From contig JACNFT010000070.1 of NCBI GenBank assembly GCA_014384505.1, positions 1 to 18,003 on the forward strand: a stretch of 18,003 nucleotides of DNA, written 5' to 3'. This stretch comes from Cryomorphaceae bacterium (GTDB lineage: Bacteria; Bacteroidota; Bacteroidia; Flavobacteriales; BACL11). The position numbers and the translations under genes are program-made. Positions within the stretch are counted from its first letter, which is position 1. Each line of letters starts with the position of its first letter. Shown here in pieces: positions 14,193-18,003 of this stretch. The notes below the pieces were generated by a model. It was given only the letters and a program-made list of their open reading frames with translations, did no database searches and had not been told where the DNA came from.

Positions 14193-14200
14193 TATCTTTG
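14193..14200 (+). promoter_or_regulatory. -7 element of rlmN
   Basis: TATCTTTG matches TAnnTTTG exactly and lies 8 nt before the rlmN ATG, so the transcript would have a 5' leader of only a few bases. No TTG is present 17-23 nt upstream. It stands 3 nt from the divergent box at 14182-14189, so both polymerase footprints overlap. Confidence 0.5.
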
Positions 14201-14208
14201 CAAACGAA

Positions 14209-15249
14209 ATGGAAGAAAAAAAAGACATCAGAAATACAAGTGTTGAGGACTTACAAAAGTTCTGTGCAGAGCATAAACTACCTAAATTCAGAGCTAAACA
14301 AATACAAGAATGGCTATGGAAGAAAAAAGCAGTTTCTTTTGATGAAATGACTTCACTTTCAAAACCCATGCGAGATTTGTTTGCGACCCATTTTATCATT
14401 AATGCGGTTAAAATTCACAAAGGAGAAAGAAGTATTGACGGAACTATAAAATACAGCTTACAACTACACGATAAGTTATTGGTAGAAGGAGTTTTAATCC
14501 CATCTAAGAATCGATTAACCGCTTGTGTATCTTCACAAGTTGGCTGTAGCTTAGCCTGTGAATTTTGTGCTACTGGAACATTAAAATTAGCTCGTAATTT
14601 AACAGCTGCAGAAATATATGATCAGGTATTTATACTGAATGAAGAAGCAATTTCTAATTTTGGGAAACCACTTTCTAATATCGTATATATGGGAATGGGA
14701 GAACCTTTATTAAACTATAATGCAGTATTGGAAAGTATTAATCTTATCACAACGGAAAAAGGGCTTGGCATGTCACCAAAAAGAATTACCGTTTCAACAG
14801 CAGGTATTTCTAAAATGATAAAAAAATTAGGAGATGATGGTGCTCGTTTTAACTTAGCCATCTCGTTACATTCGGCAACCGATAGTAAAAGAGATATTCT
14901 TATGCCTATCAATCAGAAAATTAATCTGGAAGAACTCAGAGAGTCTGTGCGTTATTTTTATGATAAAACAGCGAGTAGAGTTACTTATGAATATATTTTA
15001 TTTAAGGACCTTAATGATAGTATTGAAGACGCTCAAAAATTAGTGCAATTCACAAAAGCAAGCCCTTGTAAAATCAACTTAATTGAATACAATACAGTTG
15101 ATGATTTACCTTATGAAAAATCATCTAATAGAGTTACCGAAAACTTTATGAAATACTTGGAGGAACGTAACATTCTTGTTACCCTAAGAAAAAGTAAAGG
15201 GAAAGACATTAATGCCGCTTGTGGGCAATTGGTAAACAAACTAAAATAG
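14209..15249 (+). CDS. rlmN: 23S rRNA (adenine(2503)-C(2))-methyltransferase
   Basis: RlmN is a radical-SAM enzyme that methylates C2 of A2503 in 23S rRNA, and in many bacteria A37 of some tRNAs. The 346-residue protein has an N-terminal helical accessory domain ('KFRAKQIQEWLWKKKAVSFD'), the CxxxCxxC cluster motif 'VGCSLACEFCATGTLK' with Cys113, Cys117 and Cys120, 'YMGMGEPLLNYNAV' for SAM binding, 'RITVSTAGI', 'LAISLHSATD', 'YEYILFKDLND', 'NLIEYN', and the C-terminal Cys338 in 'NAACGQL', which carries the transient methyl group. The length is normal and the enzyme looks complete. It is transcribed divergently from the amidohydrolase across 31 bp. Confidence 0.97.
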   Translation: MEEKKDIRNTSVEDLQKFCAEHKLPKFRAKQIQEWLWKKKAVSFDEMTSLSKPMRDLFATHFIINAVKIHKGERSIDGTIKYSLQLHDKLLVEGVLIPSKNRLTACVSSQVGCSLACEFCATGTLKLARNLTAAEIYDQVFILNEEAISNFGKPLSNIVYMGMGEPLLNYNAVLESINLITTEKGLGMSPKRITVSTAGISKMIKKLGDDGARFNLAISLHSATDSKRDILMPINQKINLEELRESVRYFYDKTASRVTYEYILFKDLNDSIEDAQKLVQFTKASPCKINLIEYNTVDDLPYEKSSNRVTENFMKYLEERNILVTLRKSKGKDINAACGQLVNKLK

Positions 15250-15265
15250 ATTTCAACAAAGCTAT

Positions 15266-15294
15266 TTGCAGGTTTTCTCACAGAGAAATCTTTG
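15266..15294 (+). promoter_or_regulatory. possible promoter of the polyprenyl synthase-dnaG pair
   Basis: TTG (15266-15268), 18 nt, then AATCTTTG (15287-15294), which differs from TAnnTTTG only in its first base. It lies in the 74-nt gap after rlmN and 29 nt before the TTG start codon at 15324, a reasonable distance. Confidence 0.4.
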
Positions 15295-15323
15295 TATATT
15301 CGCACTTCTAGTTAACATCTATT

Positions 15324-16298
15324 TTGTCAGTAATAAAAAACATAAAAGCTCCTATTAAAGAGGAAATGAATTTATTTGAACAGAAGTTCAAAGATTCCTT
15401 AAAGAGTAATGTTTCATTATTAGATAAAATAATGCATTACATCATAAAGAGAAAAGGAAAGCAAATGCGACCTATGTTTGTTTTTTTATCAGCAAAACTC
15501 TTTGGTAAATTTGAAGAAAATACTTACCGTGCCGCATCCATGATTGAGTTGTTACACACAGCAACATTGGTGCATGATGATGTGATTGATGAGGCTAATT
15601 TTAGAAGAGGGTTCTTTTCCATAAACTCAATTTGGAAAAATAAAATTGCTGTACTAGTCGGTGATTTTTTATTAAGTAGAGGTTTGTTATTAGCAGTGAA
15701 AAATGAGGAATTTGAACTCTTAAAAATAATGAGTACTGCCGTACAGGACATGAGTGAAGGGGAACTTTTACAAATTGAGAAAGCTCGAAAACTTGACATT
15801 ACGGAAGAAGTTTATTTTGATATTATTCGTCAAAAGACAGCTTCCTTAATTGCTGCTTGTTGTGCTAGTGGAGCTAACTCAGTAGGACAAAATAAGGAGG
15901 TAGTTGAAAAGATGCGCTTATTTGGTGAAAAAGCAGGAATCGCTTTTCAGATAAAAGATGATTTATTCGACTATACACAAAGCCCCTTAATAGGGAAGCC
16001 AACTGGTATTGATATTCGAGAACAGAAAATGACACTTCCCTTAATCTACACTTTAAATACTGTTGATAAAAAACTTAAAAATTACATTATTAATATTATA
16101 AAAAATGATCATAAAGATGATAAAAAAGTAGCTGAAGTTATAGCACTTGTAAAAGAAAATGGAGGACTTGAATATGCCAAAAAAAGGATGCAGGAATATC
16201 ACAATACTGCCCTTGATTTATTGAATCCATTTGATGATAATAAGGCCAAACAATCCTTGATATTATTATTGAATTATGTTGTAAATCGCCAAAAATGA
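15324..16298 (+). CDS. polyprenyl diphosphate synthase (long-chain, trans)
   Basis: This 324-residue enzyme condenses isopentenyl diphosphate units onto an allylic primer, probably making the side chain of menaquinone. Both Asp-rich motifs are intact: 'HDDVIDEA' with Asp85, Asp86 and Asp89, and 'QIKDDLFDYTQS' with Asp212, Asp213 and Asp216. 'KRKGKQMRPMFVFLSAKL' (42-59) is the substrate-binding start. The residue five before the first Asp is a small Ala80, typical of long-chain (octaprenyl-like) rather than farnesyl synthases. The start is TTG at 15324: a TAG lies in frame at 15309-15311 and homologues begin with this 'IKxPIxxEMxxFE' stretch, so the internal ATG at 15366 would truncate it. Its stop overlaps the dnaG start as ATGA. 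Confidence 0.93.
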   Translation: MSVIKNIKAPIKEEMNLFEQKFKDSLKSNVSLLDKIMHYIIKRKGKQMRPMFVFLSAKLFGKFEENTYRAASMIELLHTATLVHDDVIDEANFRRGFFSINSIWKNKIAVLVGDFLLSRGLLLAVKNEEFELLKIMSTAVQDMSEGELLQIEKARKLDITEEVYFDIIRQKTASLIAACCASGANSVGQNKEVVEKMRLFGEKAGIAFQIKDDLFDYTQSPLIGKPTGIDIREQKMTLPLIYTLNTVDKKLKNYIINIIKNDHKDDKKVAEVIALVKENGGLEYAKKRMQEYHNTALDLLNPFDDNKAKQSLILLLNYVVNRQK

Positions 16299-18003
16299 TT
16301 CCAAAAGAAACAATAGACCAAATATTTGAAGCTGCCAGAATTGAAGAAATTGTTGGTGACTTTGTATCTCTTAAAAAGAGAGGAGTTAACTATATTGGAA
16401 ACTGTCCTTTTCACAATGAAAAAACACCCTCTTTTACGGTATCCCCCACGAAAGGAATTTACAAATGTTTTGGTTGTGGAAAAGGAGGAAACAGTATTAA
16501 TTTTATCATGGAAATTGAGCATTACAATTATCCTGAGGCGTTAAAATTTGTAGCCAAAAAATATAATATTGAAATTGAGGAGAAAGAATTATCCTCAGAG
16601 CAAGTAGAGCGAGCAAATGAAAAAGATAGTTTATTTATTGTTTCAAATTATGCAAAGGAATACTTTCAGGATGTACTCTGGAATACAGAAGAAGGAAAAT
16701 CAGTAGGACTTAGTTATTTTAAAGAAAGAGGATTTACTGAAGAAACAATTAAAAAATTTGAGTTAGGTTACAGCCCTAAAGCAAAAGATGCTTTTAGCAA
16801 AGCTGCCATTAAAAAAGCATATGACAAAGAGATACTTGTCTCTTCAGGTTTATCTTTAATTAATGAAAGTTCAGACCAAATAGTTGATCGGTTTAAAGAG
16901 AGAACTATGTTCCCTATTCAATCCTATTCAGGGCGAACTTTAGGTTTTGGAGGGAGAGCGTTTAACCCAAATGCAAAAGCGAAATATTTAAACTCACCCG
17001 AAACTTTAATTTATCATAAAAGCAAAGTATTATACGGCCTTAATTATTCAAAAAATGCAATAGGAAAAGAAGGGATTTGCTACATAGTTGAAGGCTATAC
17101 AGATGTAATTTCTATGCATCAAAATGGAATAGAAAATGTAGTTTCTGCTTCAGGTACGGCTCTTACTTTGGAACAGATTAAACTCATTAATCGCTTAGCT
17201 AATAATGTAGTTCTTCTTTTTGATGGAGATAATGCAGGAATAAAAGCTACCTATAAGTCAATCAATATGATTTTAAAGGAAGGGATGAATGTAAAGATTG
17301 CAGCATTCCCTAAAGGAGAAGACCCTGATTCCTTTTCCAAAAAATTATCAACTGACGATTTTAATGAATTCTTAACTACTGAGGCGGTAGATTTTATTGA
17401 TTACAAAATCAAAATATCTCATTTAAATACTATTGAAGATCCTACAAAAATTACAAATATAAAAAGAGATATTATTGAATCCATATCTTGTATTCCTGAT
17501 AGTTTAAATCGCTCGCAATATTGTAAAACTTTTAGCAAGAAACTAGATATTGCTGAAAATGTACTATTAAGTGAAGTCGCAAAAGCAAGAGCTAATATTG
17601 GTTCTTTTGAACAAGTTGGAGCTAGAAATATGATAAGCGAACAACCCACGAAAAAACCAAAAGAAAAGCTAAGTTCAGACGAAAAATTAATGAAGTTAGA
17701 GGAAGAAATTTTACGTATATTAATAAATTATGGGAATGATACTTTTACTACAGAAGATGATGAGCAAGAGAGTGTAGCTGCTCTAATTTTTAGTGACCTT
17801 GATGCTGACAATATCACATTTACCAATCCGGGTTTTCATGCAATGTACTCTGAAATCATAACCGTGATTGAAGATAAAGGGATTATTGATTTACAGCATT
17901 TTACTAATCATCAAAACCAGGAAATTAGCCAAAAGGCAATAGATTTTATTAGTAATCAGCATAGTATCAGTAATAATTGGGTGGATCGACATAAAATCTA
18001 TAC
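16295..18003 (+). CDS. dnaG: DNA primase (3' end missing)
   Basis: DnaG makes RNA primers at the replication fork with the DnaB helicase. The 569 visible residues are uninterrupted and run off the right edge. The CHC2 zinc finger is intact: Cys37, His40, Cys58 and Cys61 in 'GNCPFHNEKTPSF' and 'YKCFGCGKGGN'. The catalytic core follows, with 'FKERTMFPIQSYSGRTLGFG', 'KYLNSPETLIYHKSKVLYG', and the TOPRIM acidic residues Glu266 in 'EGYTDVIS' and Asp310, Asp312 in 'LLFDGDNAGIKA'. The last roughly 100 residues visible are the start of the C-terminal helicase-interacting region. The ATG at 16295 overlaps the polyprenyl synthase stop by 4 nt (ATGA), so translation is likely coupled to that gene. Confidence 0.96.
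   Translation, partial: MIPKETIDQIFEAARIEEIVGDFVSLKKRGVNYIGNCPFHNEKTPSFTVSPTKGIYKCFGCGKGGNSINFIMEIEHYNYPEALKFVAKKYNIEIEEKELSSEQVERANEKDSLFIVSNYAKEYFQDVLWNTEEGKSVGLSYFKERGFTEETIKKFELGYSPKAKDAFSKAAIKKAYDKEILVSSGLSLINESSDQIVDRFKERTMFPIQSYSGRTLGFGGRAFNPNAKAKYLNSPETLIYHKSKVLYGLNYSKNAIGKEGICYIVEGYTDVISMHQNGIENVVSASGTALTLEQIKLINRLANNVVLLFDGDNAGIKATYKSINMILKEGMNVKIAAFPKGEDPDSFSKKLSTDDFNEFLTTEAVDFIDYKIKISHLNTIEDPTKITNIKRDIIESISCIPDSLNRSQYCKTFSKKLDIAENVLLSEVAKARANIGSFEQVGARNMISEQPTKKPKEKLSSDEKLMKLEEEILRILINYGNDTFTTEDDEQESVAALIFSDLDADNITFTNPGFHAMYSEIITVIEDKGIIDLQHFTNHQNQEISQKAIDFISNQHSISNNWVDRHKIY

Noticed and set aside
14178..14399. N-terminal extension of the amidohydrolase to 14399
   Set aside because: It lies antisense over the 5' part of rlmN, has a Cys/Ser/Phe-rich composition unlike the family, and the promoter box at 14182-14189 would be inside it.
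15366..15368. ATG start for the polyprenyl synthase at 15366
   Set aside because: It would drop the 'IKAPIKEE' stretch that is conserved in Bacteroidota homologues; TTG 15324 keeps it.

Overview
The window is chromosomal DNA from a low-G+C member of the Bacteroidota, most likely class Flavobacteriia. The support is: a secreted protein with a type IX secretion (T9SS) C-terminal tail, a DUF3098 gene between ftsX and uppP, the ftsX-DUF3098-uppP-truB-queA gene order typical of Flavobacteriia, TTG-N(17-23)-TAnnTTTG promoters, and starts without Shine-Dalgarno sequences. I see no tRNA, rRNA, CRISPR, insertion sequence or prophage. The window is densely coding, with no gene-free stretch above 300 bases.

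Left arm (1-4900, minus strand): a very tight operon, in transcription order tryptophan 2,3-dioxygenase, a secreted type 1 copper cupredoxin with a T9SS tail, an atypical SDR, a 2-aminomuconate-semialdehyde-type aldehyde dehydrogenase, a GNAT acetyltransferase, and a RidA/2-aminomuconate-deaminase-like protein cut by the window edge. Junctions are 0 to 4 nt. This looks like the first and the late steps of oxidative tryptophan degradation (kynurenine, 3-hydroxyanthranilate, 2-aminomuconate). The intermediate enzymes would be expected beyond the left edge. A TTG-N20-TACTTTTA promoter lies just upstream of the dioxygenase.

Centre (4941-8583, minus strand): a UbiA-like membrane protein with an eroded first Asp motif, transcribed from a near-perfect promoter that makes its GTG start almost leaderless; then leuS. 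The leuS reading frame, judged by homology and by its promoter, begins at 8583 but carries an in-frame TAA at codon 26. This is the most striking anomaly here.

Right arm (8662-18003): plus-strand ftsX, DUF3098, uppP and truB form one run (cell division, undecaprenyl phosphate recycling, tRNA pseudouridylation). queA has its own consensus promoter and a leader with a hairpin, and is followed by ispD. ispD overlaps by 14 bp a convergent amidohydrolase. The amidohydrolase diverges from rlmN across 31 bp that hold back-to-back -7 boxes placed as for leaderless transcripts. rlmN is followed by a long-chain polyprenyl diphosphate synthase whose stop overlaps the start of dnaG, which runs off the right edge.

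Apart from the leuS stop, the housekeeping genes look intact and ordinary. I do not see a clearly new defence or mobile system. The best leads are the leuS nonsense codon, the copper protein and GNAT inside a tryptophan-catabolic operon, the SDR without its catalytic Tyr/Lys, and the leaderless promoter arrangements.
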